64,000 bases of DNA, from contig JACGCK010000147.1 in the NCBI GenBank assembly GCA_014925825.1, positions 1-64,000 of the forward strand. The letters are read 5' to 3'. The position numbers and the translations under genes are program-made. Under the pieces are notes generated by a model, which was not told the origin of the DNA, ran no database searches, and saw only the letters and a program-made list of their open reading frames with translations. Every line of letters begins with the position of its first letter. The first letter of the stretch is position 1. Positions 34,251 to 46,483 of the stretch are shown here, one piece after another. The DNA is from Pholiota molesta. Lineage: Eukaryota; Basidiomycota; Agaricomycetes; Agaricales; Strophariaceae.

Positions 34251-35480
34251 GTGCTCAACGATATAACCTGAACCTGCTGTCTCTGTGAGGTTCGATGCGC
34301 TCCAATGCGCCCGCGGAGGCTGGACAAGGTCGATTCATTGGAAGGCCACGAGAATTATGGTTGACTTGGTACGTTCTTTTCAACAAATTGGCAAGATTTT
34401 AGCCATTTAATGATTTTCTCTAGAGCCCATCCTTGGGCTGGTATGTATCCGCTTGCACGAGCTTCTAAAACTAGGTTCCCGACGTGCTATACTCTCGCTA
34501 GTGCGCCTTTCCTGCGATAGAATTTTTCAAACTCCATTCTATACTATCCTTTTATGTCCCACTCCATATCTGCATGTGGCTATAACTTTGTGTCGGTATC
34601 TACTCTGCCATCGAAATTATGGCTGCTTTTTAGCCCTGCCGACGAGAGCCTCTTCGCGGGGGGGCACTGGAAACCATCAAAATTTTTGGTGTTTTTCAGA
34701 GTTGATATCGTCCATCGGAAATCTGCGGAAACGTGTCCCTTACCAAGATTGCCTTCGCCTTGATTATTCTGTTTAACTCTGTAATGGCACGGCGCTGGAG
34801 TGGCTATTGTTCTCTTATGTATTTGCAACGCGACAACAACTGCTTAGGTATTACTGCACCTGTATAAATTTGCCATACAGTCCCGCGGTCAACAGCTCTT
34901 TGTCTGAATCTCAGCCTCTCTTGTTGACGCACCTTGGCATTCTTCGCTTAATGTTATGACCTGCTGCTATCTCCTTGAACCTCGATGCGTCTAAATGGGC
35001 CCGCGGAGGCTGGATAAGCCCGATTTGTCGGCAGGCTAGGGACTTAGTTTTGGGAATGGGTACGTTCGTATCAATAACGGGCAAGATCTGACCATCTGAT
35101 GATCTTCCTGATAGCCCGAACCTCTAGGCAGTATATATGTATACACTCGTACGGGGCTTCAAACATAGGTTTCCGATGTGATATATCCTCGTTACTGCGT
35201 CTTTATTGCTACGTATAAGAATTTCAAGCTCTGTCATTGCTTCCTATCGCGCCATCCCCTCATGTCTAGCACGTTTCCCGTGCCCACGATAGGCTTCAAA
35301 GGATCGCGCATTGTCTCGATGAATATGACTTTCTACATGGAGTCCCAGACAATCCAATCTGGGCCCTGCGACGGCCAGTCCTATCCTCGCTTCTCTCGCC
35401 CATGCCTTATACTTGTATAGCTCGTGCAAAATTCCTGCATAGTTCCATGTCATATCTTTGCACAACGGATACTATTGAGA
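34250..35480. repeat. Two direct copies of a 250-bp repeat, no gene
   Basis: The stretch about 34262-34505 recurs at about 34965-35205. Shared landmarks are GCCCGCGGAGGCTGGA, GGTACGTTC, GGCAAGAT and a following CACTCGTACGGGGCTTC/GCTTGCACGAGCTTC patch. The copies are diverged and contain stops in all frames. Intron-like GT and AG signals hint that they derive from spliced gene fragments. Confidence 0.5.
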
Positions 35481-37500
35481 GCGCTGAGTCAAACGGTTTC
35501 CGCCACGAATCAATAATTCACCCGCACCCTTCGTAATTGCATCAAGGAGCAGTACACTTTGAGGTGCATGGGGAACATACCAATCTTCCAGATCCACAAT
35601 CATTATCATTCCCGAATTAGGTTACACACGATCTGTTCACTGAGTCGTACAGCAGTATACATAAAATGTGCGTCCGTGGTAGGACCGATACAGTCGATGT
35701 CCTTCGACAAGAGGAGGGGTACACTGCTCTGAGCGCATTAAAAAATTTGACCTGGCCAGAAGAGCCCGCAGAGCGCGCTCCCTGAAAGCCGAGTCAAAAG
35801 TAGATTATGGTGCCCGCCTCCTCTTGTAGCAAGAGCTGGACAAGGACCGGGTTACGGCGCTGGAGAAATGATTCAGAAGCGAGGATCCTCCTCGCGCATG
35901 GCGAAACACGCGAGGAAGACAATGGAGGAGGAGATGCGCGATGGTGGGCGACGCGTCCACCCCCGCCTATCGCGTGCGTGGGTCCTTGTGCTGCACCACG
36001 GGCGACATCTAACGGGTGTATCCCTCGCTCGCCGGGCGTGGTGTCAAACAAAGTATTCGCACATAGATCAAGGTGAAAAAACCAGATGGATCAAACAAAG
36101 GTGGCATAAATCCCTGGTGATCGGGCAAGCACAATGGAAGTCATTGAGAGATAGCCTACACATCCATTCCACAAGCACGACGAAGGGGATGAACAGCCAT
36201 CGCTACATTAAGCATCAACATTTCCTCCAAAACCGCAAATAGTGCGGGTCCGATGGTACCACCACAGAGAATGAAGATTCTCTGTGGATACCATGTCGAA
36301 TGCGCGCGTCGCAGTTCATCCCATGAGGGTAGTGGAAGGAACAGGGTAAAGAAGAAAGAGGGGAATGGGTCTCATTGAAGAATGACACGGAAAGGGGAAG
36401 GAGAAAAAAGGAAACAAGGCAAGAAGGGCGCACTACGGATTTTAATTCGTCGTCGGCGCTTGGCCAGTAGTTGTAGTAAGAGGTGAGAAATGATCCTGTT
36501 ACGGCGCTGGAGAGATAAAGTGAGGATGGCCTGGCGAATGGGGTACATGCGGGGAAGATAAAATAGCAGAGAATACACAATGGTGGAAGATGCTTCCGTT
36601 CCCCTCGCGTTCGAAGCTGTGGTATCGCGTATGCACACATCAATCAAGGCGAGACCAGATAGACGAAACAAAGGTTCAACGGTTCCACGGGAATTGGCAA
36701 GCGCACGAAAGTCCGTGACAGATAGACTACTTGTCCACTCCACACAAGCGACAAAGGGGATGAAATATCCAACCACATATTCAATCAACGTGGCCACCAG
36801 AGACCGCAAGTAGTGGGGTTCCGGGATATCACTATCGAGAACGAAGATTCTCTTGCGATAAAATGTCGATGCGTGCATCAGGCTTCCACTTCATCCCGAG
36901 AAGGTAGTGGAGGGAAGAGAGTTGAGAAGGGAGAGAGGGGAACAGTTCTCATTGCAGAACAACAGGAGAAAAAGGAGAGCAAAACAGGAAACAAGGCGTT
37001 GAAGGGCTCACTAGAAATCCCGATTCCTCATCCGCACTTGGCCAGGAAAAATTCCCTCAAGTAGAGTGGTTTAAGTGTGGTCATAGAACTACCGGACGGC
37101 GCGCAGCGGTACATCGCCTATTTAAATAGCGGGTTCGTTGACCTGAATCTAAACCATTGATCGGCCTATGTCATTCAGCAGTTGTTCAGCAACGAATGAG
37201 AAGAGTCAAGACAACAGCAACCAAGGGGCACCTTAGGCTAGCTTGCAAAAACCAGGGTTATAGCGAACCCAATGTTGTTCTTTGTTAGCTGGATAGTTCA
37301 CATGGGTTGGCTTCGTATATGGGGGTAGTTGGATGGTGGAGGTGAAGCTGCAATTCAAGTAGTTTAAAGAGGAGTTATCGAGAGTTATCGATGCATCGAT
37401 GACCAACACGTCAACGAAAGGAACACGTGGGGTTCGGACCGCTGGCCCGAGGCTCGAGCCTTCGAGCCTCGTTCTTTGCTCCCACTGGGTCATTCCAACC
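35480..37500 (+). repeat. A-B-C repeat unit 5 (with duplicated inner part)
   Basis: Module A is at 35706-35829 (inner stems TTTGAC/GTCAAA, GGCCAG/CTG-GCC). Module B is at 36250-36300, where CCACAGAGAAT and ATTCTCTGTGG give an 11-bp stem. A second, partial copy of the A-to-B part follows at about 36420-36890 with its own module B (GAGAACGAAGATTCTC inside TATCG/CGATA). Module C is at 37400-37445. About 200 bp upstream of A and most of the rest match unit 6 closely, so units 5 and 6 are a recent pair. Confidence 0.65.
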
Positions 37501-39340
37501 TCGATTGATATACGCTCGCATGCCTTGATACTCTCGCTCACTCGTTGCCTCTCGAACCAGCCGCTCCCTCCACTGGCCCTATTACCATCTCCCAGTGGAC
37601 GCCCACTATCATACCATTGCGGCCCAACCAACTTCAATCCGCCTGGAGAGGCATGCCTTCTTGCACCCGCAGACACACCAACCGACAATCCGCATCTGGA
37701 TCGCTGCCATGCTGAGATTACCTCGGCGCTGAGCGCTCAGCGCTCACCACCAGCAGCCACGTCACTTGCAACCAGTTAGCCCGCCCCAATCCATCGAGGG
37801 CACAACATCAACGCAGAAATCGCGGGATGAAGCTCAGGAGCTTTCACAGAGCAAAGAATGCAGCGGCCGGAGTGTACAGTGTGAAGAAGCATATCTTGAA
37901 TGATCCTACGAGCATATCCGCAGCAAAGGTGCGCTATGGGGAAGATCGTCAGATCACTGGAGCTTGTCGACACGAACTTACCCATGCGTATCCTCCAGTC
38001 CCTTCCCCTTTCGCCGTAGACACCTCATCTAGTCCATATGAGTGCGTTGGATCCAGCTCGCGGCTTCAGTCCCTCGAAGACACGGATGCATCGGGGGCGA
38101 AGGCGGTGATGACTCTGTAGCGCCACGATTATGTCTGGATATTTATCGCTGTGTCTACATCCGCGTTTGTTCTGACCTGATTGGTGGCTTTCTAGCCTAG
38201 TCGCCGCGCGATTTGCGGCTGGTGGCAGTGGAAACCAGTCGAGTTCCAGGATTAGAATGTGGATGTCGTCCTGTGAGGATGAATTTCGGACTGGGACGTA
38301 ACATTGCCCTCGTTTCGTGCTGTGATCGCGCGGCGTTGGAATGTGCCCCACTTTCTGGGATAATTTACACTTCTATGTCGAGGGTGCAAGTGGTCATCGT
38401 GCTCGAGAGTGCGCATCGGAGCGTGGATAAGGCGGGCAATGTCCTTGACTTCCCGTGCTATTCGTATCTCGCCTTTGTTTAGTTTGTATCTCTCCCTGCG
38501 TTATCGAATGATAATACATTGCGTTAACCAGAATTTGCCAGAATTCGACTCGGGCTCTTTGGATGGTGTTTCGGCGAGGTACCTTTGGCTTTTCTGGCTC
38601 GTCTTCTACGTCTTCCTTACGTTCTTGTTCTTGACTGATGGGATTACACATGCGCGTGAGTACTGCTTCCTCTCCGCTTCTCTTTTCTGTCACCCCTGAA
38701 GCTAAGTCCTTCTCTGCTTGTGAGACCAGCAACGAACTGCAATGTCCGCAATGGCGCTGCCCACTGCCCGAATTCCCTAGCGCATATACGCGGATGCCAC
38801 TCTTGGATCCGCGCAATGCCACAGCACAGGACGGTTGCGTTAGGGAGGTCGCGCGAATGTGAGCGACATTTACGTTGGCGGCGTCCAGTGCTGCACGGTC
38901 TCTGCCTGCTGCAGTGTTCAGATCCACGCGATCATCCCCAACATGCGCCCACGGGCCACTTGCGGACCCCAGAGCATCGACACTGGCGTCTTTCCCATCC
39001 GTCATCCAGCCCGCGCGTGAATGATCTGGACGGATGTTTTCGAGTGGGACGGCTGAGCGCCGCGGCAGGCACAATTGGCTGTTGACAGATGGATTTTGAA
39101 CTCTCAAAGATCCAATGCTCCGTATTTGCATCCGTATCAAGCTCAAGCTTCGGTAACATTCAAATTTATCAGGGTCTAGATTGCTCGACATATTCTCGTT
39201 TCGACTTTATATCGCTGGATGAGCTATAAAGTGTTCTTAGTATTCGTATCTGAACCAGGCGGCGTTGCATTTCTCAATGTAGAGAACGAACCATGGATTA
39301 AAGACATTGAAATACAAATAATCCCTCAACTATGCCTCGT
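37500..39340. other. Degenerate gene-like remnants after unit 5
   Basis: The stretch 37990-38360 resembles parts of 41040-41740: part of it is inverted (around 41150-41290) and the rest is direct. The region 38560-38640 encodes a hydrophobic run (LWLFWLVFYVFLTFLFL) that ends at a GT donor. These could be pieces of a multi-pass membrane protein gene, but stops and missing partners prevent a model. The minus-strand frame 38394-39191 has no recognisable motif. Confidence 0.35.
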
Positions 39341-40700
39341 GATTGGGTCTATATTCGGCGGTCGTCACCCGCACCCGTCGTAATTGAATAGAGGAGCCGT
39401 ACAGTTTGGGGCGCATGGGGAACACGAAAATCTTCCAGATCTATAGTCGTTATCATTCCCGAATTACGCGACACACGATCTGTTCACTGAATCGTACAGC
39501 AGTGTACATAAAATGCGTCCGTGGTACGACCGATACAGTCGATGCCCATCGACAAGAGGAGGCGGTACAGAGTTTCTCACTCCAAAAAATTGACCTGGTC
39601 AGAAGAGCCCGCAGAGCGCACTCCCTGAAAGCCGAGTCAAAAGTAGATTGCCGCCTCCTCTTGTAGTGAGCGTCGAGCGACGATCCGGGTACGCCGCTGG
39701 AGAAATGAAGCGAGGATCCCCTCGCATATGGGGAAATACGTGGGGAAACACGCGAGGAAGACAATGGAGGAGGAGATGCGCGATGGTGGAAGGCGAGTCC
39801 ATCCCCCCCTCCCTCTCGTTCGACACTGTCGTATCGCGGGTGTGAGCACTTGCGCTGCACCACGGGCCTTATCATGGGTGCATCCCTGGATCTCCCAACG
39901 TGGTGTCGGAGTATTCGCATCTAGATCAAGGTGAAAAAAACCAGAGTGTTTGAATGAAGGTTGGACGATTGAACGATTCCCCTGGTGATTTGGCAAGCAC
40001 AGCGAAAGTCTGAGAGATAGACTACCCGTCCATTCCACAAGCACGACGAAGGGGCGGCGCCGTCATGGGAATCAACATGGCCTCCAAAACCGCAAATAGT
40101 CCGGCTCCGATGACACCACCCGCGAGAATGAAGATTCTCTGGGGATACCATGTCGATTGCATGCATCTCAGTTCATCCCTCGCGGTTAGTGAAGGGAACA
40201 GGGTAAAGAAGGAAGAGGGGAACCATTCTCGTTGCAGAACAACATGGAGAGTGAAGGAGTAAAGGAGAGCAAAAAAGGAAACAAGGTATTGAAGGGCTCA
40301 CGCTCATAGAGCTACTGGACGGCGCAGGGCGGTACATCGCCTATTAAATAGCGGTTAGTTGAGCTGAATCTAAACCATTGATTCGGCCTATGGCGTTGAG
40401 CGATTGTTTAGCAGCGAACGAGAAGAGTCAAGCCAATTTAAACAGCAAACAAGGCGCACCTTAGGCTGGCTTGCATAAACCAGGGTTATAGTGAGCCATA
40501 TGTTGTTCTCGTTCTCTTTTGGCTAGCTAAGCTAGTCAGGGCACACAGAATCTTGCTGGAATCGGGGTAGTGGAGGTGAGGTGGTTATGGGGTAGAGTCG
40601 TTTATCGATGCGTCGATGACCAACGCATTAACGAAAAAAACACGTGAATTTCGGACCGCTGACGAAGGCGGCGCTGTCGACGGTTGTCCTCAAGCTCTGC
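39340..40700 (+). repeat. A-B-C repeat unit 6
   Basis: Module A is at 39550-39666, module B at 40110-40165 (GCGAGAAT-GAAG-ATTCTCTGG) and module C near 40615-40670. It is nearly collinear with unit 5 from 200 bp before A to about 40560, without unit 5's inner duplication. The open frames differ between the pair, which argues against coding function. Confidence 0.65.
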
Positions 40701-43306
40701 TTGTTCTTCTTCGTAACACTAAGAGCCCCCAGGTCATTCCGACCTCGACTGCCATTCTCTTTCTCACTGTGATACTCGCGCTCGCTTGTTGCCTCTCGAC
40801 CCAGTCGATCACTCTACTGCTCTCAATGCCATCTGAATCTCCCTGTGGACCACGTCAACGCCCTTGTTGATATGGCCTCGGCTCTCAGCGCTCAGCACTC
40901 ACCAGCAGCGGCCACGTTTACGCACACAGTCAGCTCGCGCCTAGCTATCGAGCGCTAGAAGGTAAAGCTCGATGCTCTTCCGTATTCTGGTCGTTCGGGG
41001 ATAGCCATGCTAGGCGGTTGGGGAAGTGGTGAGCTACGGCGTCCAGGTCCTCCGCTGTGCAATACATGACTCACGGCCTTTTCCCCCCGTACTGCATGTT
41101 GCCCCCGATTCCGACGCAAAAAAAGGATAACCTGGAGCGTTGGGCCCCTTGGACCACGGAACGGAATCATCACCGCCATCACCCCAAATGCATCCGTGTC
41201 TTCGAGGGACTGAAGCCGTGAGTTGGAACCAACGCACTCAAGGGAGCTGGATGAGCTGGCGACGTCGAAAAGGAAGGTTCCAATGCTACGCATAGGTACG
41301 CTGGTGTCGATAAGTTGGCCACCTCCAGTGATCTAACGATGTTCCCCATAGCGCACTCTTCGGTAGGTATATGCTCGTAGAGGCATTCAAGACAAGGTTT
41401 GTTTTACCCATTGAGCACTCCTATCTCTGCGCCCATCTTGTTTCGTTCCAAGCTCCATCCCGCAATTTCTTTGCGTTCCATTGCGCCCCACGTCCACGTC
41501 TGGATGTCATCGCGTCTATATCCGCATTCCCATCGACATAATGGTTGCCATACAGCCCCTGTCGACGCGCAATTCGTGGCGGGCGGCAGTGGGAACCAGT
41601 AGCTTTCCTTGGGAAATGCGGATGTCGTCCTGGTCGTAATGGTACATCCCAGACGGGGACGTGATTGCGCTTGTTCCGTATCATGATTCGTGTTGTGATT
41701 TTGCGATTGCTCGGCGTTGGAATGGGTCCCGTTTTCTGGGATACTTTGCACTGCGGACGACCGAGTTGTTTGCAAGTGGCGTCATGTTGCTCTCTGATAT
41801 CACTCCTTCCGAGAACACATCTCTCAGCGGCACTCCAGCATGTTGCGCATGGATTTTTTCGCCAAAGCTAGGTAGCGTTATATTTAGTGAAAGGCCCGCT
41901 ATTGAGGAATTGGACGCCACAGAAGACGGGTGCATAGTTTCAGCGCTCCGCCGGATCCGCCCGCCCAAGAGCGCGTACTGACTTAACTGCACAGTCTGGG
42001 CACTCATAATAGATGGGTTCAGCACATACGCCCTATTCACGGACAGACCAATATACAGGGTGACGATAGTACATATCGAAAATGAGACCATGTTTTCGCG
42101 GGCTCAGTTCTACCATCTTTGTTTAAATTATCACGACTGCTGACATCTTTCAATCCACCTACGGAACGCTGGACACTGTCACCGGTACTTCCCACTACGA
42201 TCGTCGCATCCACCTTCATCACCCGTCCAGCCATGGATAACGGAGCGCCATAGACAGAAACTTCCGGCGCGAATTTTGGAATGTGGTGATTGAGCGCCAC
42301 GGCAAACTATGTCTCCTGACTATGCCTATATTATTCGTATAATAAATCTGAAGCCTCGACACGCTTGAGATATTTTAAGAATCTGACACGAGTCACCGAA
42401 ATAGAAACAGAGCGAAGAGGAACTGACACCAAAATTGACGAGCTCCGCTTTGACGTAATTCTCAAGTGAACATAAGCGCTCGTAGAAGTACCAAAGTTTT
42501 CCTCTCAAAAAGTTCTGTGCAAACGGCCCCCACATACATATCTTTTTAGATCCATTTATGCTGCACATGAGACGGCCGAGTTGTTTTAGTAACAGTGCCT
42601 GTATTCGTTCCAGAACACTGTCATGCATGCTTCAGCAAATCTCACAGAGACAGACTTGGTGGTTTGGGCACTTATTTCTAGTATGTGAAAGTTTCGAAGA
42701 GCGGGAATTCAGCGATTTAAGACGTAGAAACGGCTTCAGCAGAGTAGGAGCTTTGATTGCGCCATTTGGAGATCCCACCGGCAAGCCGTTCAGGTATTCC
42801 TCGCCGTTAAATGCATGTTTATCATGTGAAGTGCGCCTATCTCTCAAAAAGTCAGCGTTGGATTTAAGAGATAATTTCAGCACTCTAGGCCGTACTATAA
42901 CCTATGTTTCGACTCTCATGAGGAAGTTTAAGAAGTGGGTATCCGCGTATTGTTGAAGAAGTATATTCGATGTAACCTTAGATAGCACCACACGAGATCT
43001 GCGCAGCTTCAAAGTTATGGTGAAAGGAAGAAAGCTGCTTACCAGCATTAGCCCAATCGTCGCGCAGGCTGAGTAAAAATGACACAAATAATGCAGACAA
43101 CCATAGACTGATCCAAAACTGTAGGCCAGTAACACTTTGACCCCCAGTTCCAAGATCTGGGGTGCTGAGCAGCAGGCGAAAGCCCATTACAGAAATACTC
43201 ATGAAGTCCTTACCAGTCACAAGGGACTGTCCGAGTTGCATAAAAGCCCCGAGTCCGCACCGTATCGTCTCCTCAGAATCCCCTCTCTGAACATCAACCG
43301 ATCAAC
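40700..43306. other. Gene remnants and intergenic DNA after unit 6
   Basis: The part 40955-41290 is an inverted relative of 37990-38120; 41400-41750 is a direct relative of 38130-38360. Minus-strand frames at 41681-42300 and 42902-43241 encode hydrophobic runs (LQFWISLWLSALFVSFLLSL) and could be exons of one degenerate membrane-protein gene. I cannot join them. Frames at 42326-42956 on both strands are not convincing. Confidence 0.3.
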
Positions 43307-44061
43307 ATGCCTGCCCTCGCATTCGAACCCTGCCTCAAAGTCATCGACCTCTCCCGCGCGAACGGGCCGAGCAGCGCCAAGGTCATCCTCATCCCGCTCC
43401 CCAAGAACACCGTCGGCATTCTCTTCGGGGTGAGTGCGCCTCCTTCCCCTATACACCGCGTCCCCCATGCTCATTGACACCGCGCACGCGCGCGCTGCAG
43501 CAAATGCTCGCGGCCTGGCCGCAGCGCTTCAACACGTACCTGCTCGACACGAACAACATCGTCGTCAACCCGCAGGTCGTGTGGGACGCGTCCTCCGACG
43601 GGAGCCGCTTCGACGTGAGCCAGGTCGTCCCGATGAACCTGCTCCCGCAGGACAAGAACGTGTTCAGCGTCGGGCCGTTCTCTGAAGACCGCAATCTCGC
43701 GGTGTACTGCTCGCACAAGAAGGCCGGCGCGACGAGCTACACGGAGAGTGACCCACGCCACAGCTTCGTACGTGTTTTCGAGAGTCTGTGCTGGGGCATG
43801 GAACTGAATGAATCGTGTTTGTATATACAGCAAGCGTTTAAGATTGGCAACAAGAATGCCATCTCGTTCACGATGGTGAGTACACTTTGTTGGGATAGCT
43901 GGTGAGAGGCAAGATGAGAACATCAATATAGGTTAATGCGGAGGACGGCGGTGATACTGACTACCATGACACCATTATCGGTGTTGCTGTGGCCTAGTAA
44001 GTTGGAGCATTTGTAAGTAGTATGAGTGTTCGGCTGACGACTTTGCAGCATGACCAAGTGA
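43307..44061 (+). CDS. LecB (PA-IIL)-like calcium-mediated lectin domain protein
   Basis: The protein has 170 residues from five exons: 43307-43429, 43501-43767, 43831-43875, 43932-43996 and 44049-44061. All introns are GT-AG and frames agree. The last exons end VNAEDGGDTDYHDTIIGVAV and AYMTK. The D-x-D-Y-x-D core matches the C-terminal calcium loop of LecB lectins, where two calcium ions hold the sugar directly. Upstream beta-strand-like segments (AKVILIPLPKNTVGILFG, RFNTYLLDTNNIVVNPQVVW) fit a small beta-sandwich. There is no signal peptide, so it should be cytoplasmic, as are many mushroom lectins. Bacterial relatives bind fucose or mannose; the sugar here is not known. An alternative last exon would stop at 43997 and lose four residues. 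Confidence 0.6.
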
Positions 44062-44521
44062 GGGCCTACCGATACCCAATTGGATCCAGAAAGTCGAATA
44101 TAACGCACGGTGATACGTAGCTACCTTTTGCGAAAGAAACATGTACTTGTAGTCTGCGTTCTCGAATGTTGCTCATATGCGAGAACATTGTGGTGTTTGC
44201 AAAGAAATTGAATGGACCTGCGATCAGTACCTGGACGTTCGACGCAACGGTGCCTTGTCCTACGCCGATCCCTCGTCAATGAGTCTACTTAGTACAAGTG
44301 AGATCGAGTGTCACTATCGGGAAGATGAAGTGGGTTACTCACTTGGACAGTGCTTCCTTGGCTGGAAAGCGCGAGATGGGTAACTGCCATCGCACAGGAA
44401 GGGAACGAGTCAGATGCGAAATAGCGATGGTGGGTGGTAAGTACTAGTTGAGAGCAGGAATCGGATGATGGTTCCAGCGCAATACAGCGTGAGAGTTCGG
44501 GCCGCAATAATCCGCTGGTTG
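44062..44521 (+). repeat. Left part of repeat unit 7, split by an insertion
   Basis: Module C (GAGAGTTCGGGCCGCAATAA at about 44490-44511) marks a unit whose remaining modules are missing or too worn to recognise. Its continuation is at 46265 after the inserted hAT-like element. The upstream 400 bp include the 3' flank of the lectin gene. Confidence 0.5.
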
Positions 44522-46264
44522 GGGCACGGGTATTTTGCCGTGCCATGAGCGTGCAGAGCGTGCATGTGCGTGCATAGTGCGTGCAACCCGAATCAGGGTG
44601 CGTGCATACTCATGCGTGCGAAGCAGAAGTGCGTGCATAATTATCTGATATGCGTGCACGTAGGCGTGCACCAATCAGATATGTTTAAGAACTTCGGCTT
44701 TAGTATCTGATTATAATCAGTCAAAATTATATAGCCAGTTGTATTGAAGATGTACGTAGACCACGAATATAAAATGCTCGGGACTGTCAATCCTCTCAGT
44801 AAACGAAAACGGAATTGAAATTAGATCCGCGAGAATAGCTTCCGGAATTGGAATGTTGAAAGACAAAGTCCATTTCCCGAGCTAGAAGTGATAAGATTAG
44901 CCATTGATCGAGAGACATTGACAGAAGTTCAAGTAAAGCTACGAGTCCTAGTAAGTATGGAATAAAGTAGAATATAAGTGAAGGTGGGATTAATTCAGTC
45001 AACGAAATAAAATCAACTGAAGAAGCCCGTTTTTCTGTGTACGTCTCGTATGTTTCAAGCAAATAAGTTTCAGGGAGAAGAAAATATAACAAAGCGCGTA
45101 CCGGCGCTTACAGGTGCGCGCGTCTGGCGCCCCGTCCTCGAAAAGCGAGTCCGCACTCCAACAGTATCATTTGACATCAATTCGAAATAATTCAGCACAG
45201 GCACGGAGATTAAATAGAACAAAGCAAGTTGATCATTGATGTACAGAGCTTTTAGAACGAGCTTGGGGACGTATAAAGTCACAGAAAATCAAACTTCAGC
45301 GACACATAGCCTCTAGGAAAAATAAATCCAATTCGTCACAGGAACTCAACGTCATGAAACTTCAAATTTTATCCCAACAATGAGTCGTTCACCCCTAGAG
45401 TATGCAAGTCATGAGCGCCTCTCGCAGTATCTCCTATCTCTACCCCTGCGTGCAGTTGCGTGATATACATATCGACCTGCGTGCACACACTGGCTTGGTG
45501 CGTGCACTCAGGTCAACAATGCGTGGACAGTGCGTGCAATTGCGAGCTTTTTGCAAGCGTTGCGTGCATCTGCGTGCAGTACGTGCAGGTGCGTGCGTAG
45601 ATGCGTGCATCTGCGTGCAAGTGCGTGTAAATTTCTGAAGATGCGTGCAAGTGCGTGCAAGGTGCACGCAAGTAGTTACAACTACATACATTTCTGTTAA
45701 CATGCAGTATATTCTCTAGCTTTAGACCCCTCGGCCCCAGATGCAGAACAATTGTATAGGCGCTCGTTGCTGTCAAGGCGCCATTTGGCTATGTCCGGGA
45801 ACAAGGGTGATGCCGAATTCGGCTTCTAATGCGACTCCAATGCAATGCAAACTCGAAGAGCACGCGAAATTGGTATGGATACAGTGACGCGCTTAAGCAT
45901 TGTGCAGATGCAAATAAAATAGGATGTACATATTGTAAAAATTGTCTTCGCAGAGCAGGAAGCTGTAGAATGGGAAACTTTAACGAAGATTGATCACACT
46001 TACACCTGCACTCGGCAAGCGGCCATTCTCTTTGTTCTCTATGCCCCTCAGACGCTGTAACCTCTGATTTTTGTACTTAATTGTAGCCTACTACCAAGGC
46101 TGTGAATAGTAGATAAGACAAGGGTGGGGTAGCACACATATGGCACCCTTGCGTGCATGCGTGTGTATGAGTGAGCGTGCGTGCAAAGTGCGTGTAAAAC
46201 ACATCCGGTGCGTGCACGCTTGCACGCACGATGCACGCGTGGCACGGGTTTTTCTACCTGCCCC
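44522..46264. mobile_element. Non-autonomous hAT-like element with GTGCG-rich ends, copy 2 (1,743 bp)
   Basis: It is flanked by GCTGGTTG at 44514-44521 and 46265-46272. Inverted ends: left GGGCACGGGTATTTTGCCGT, right read inward GGGGCAGGTAGAAAAACCCG. GTGCGTGC-type repeats fill the left end (44550-44660), a middle block (45480-45680) and the right end (46145-46245). It has the same plan and nearly the same length as the element at 1839-3570, and both share an inner TGTACGTAGAC patch. Joining the flanks restores GGCCGCAATA and TGCAC of module C as seen in unit 9. No transposase is encoded. Confidence 0.8.
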
Positions 46265-46483
46265 GCTGGTTGCACATATCGCCTCGTTGCTCTGCACCAG
46301 CAGCTCCAACAAGGTGGCGCTTTCTGAGTGATTCAGTTATCATAGTCACTATATTAACGTTTGGGAGAGCTGAAATGAAATCTCGTTTTATATGATACAG
46401 TGCTCTTGTGGTTGAACTTGAGAAACTACGAGACATATACTGACACTAATAATTACTTACTACAGGTGCATCGCCATCTGATA

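Noticed and set aside
38394..39191. 265-residue minus-strand frame after unit 5
   Set aside because: No domain, no splice partner, and it overlaps spliced-looking remnants on the + strand.
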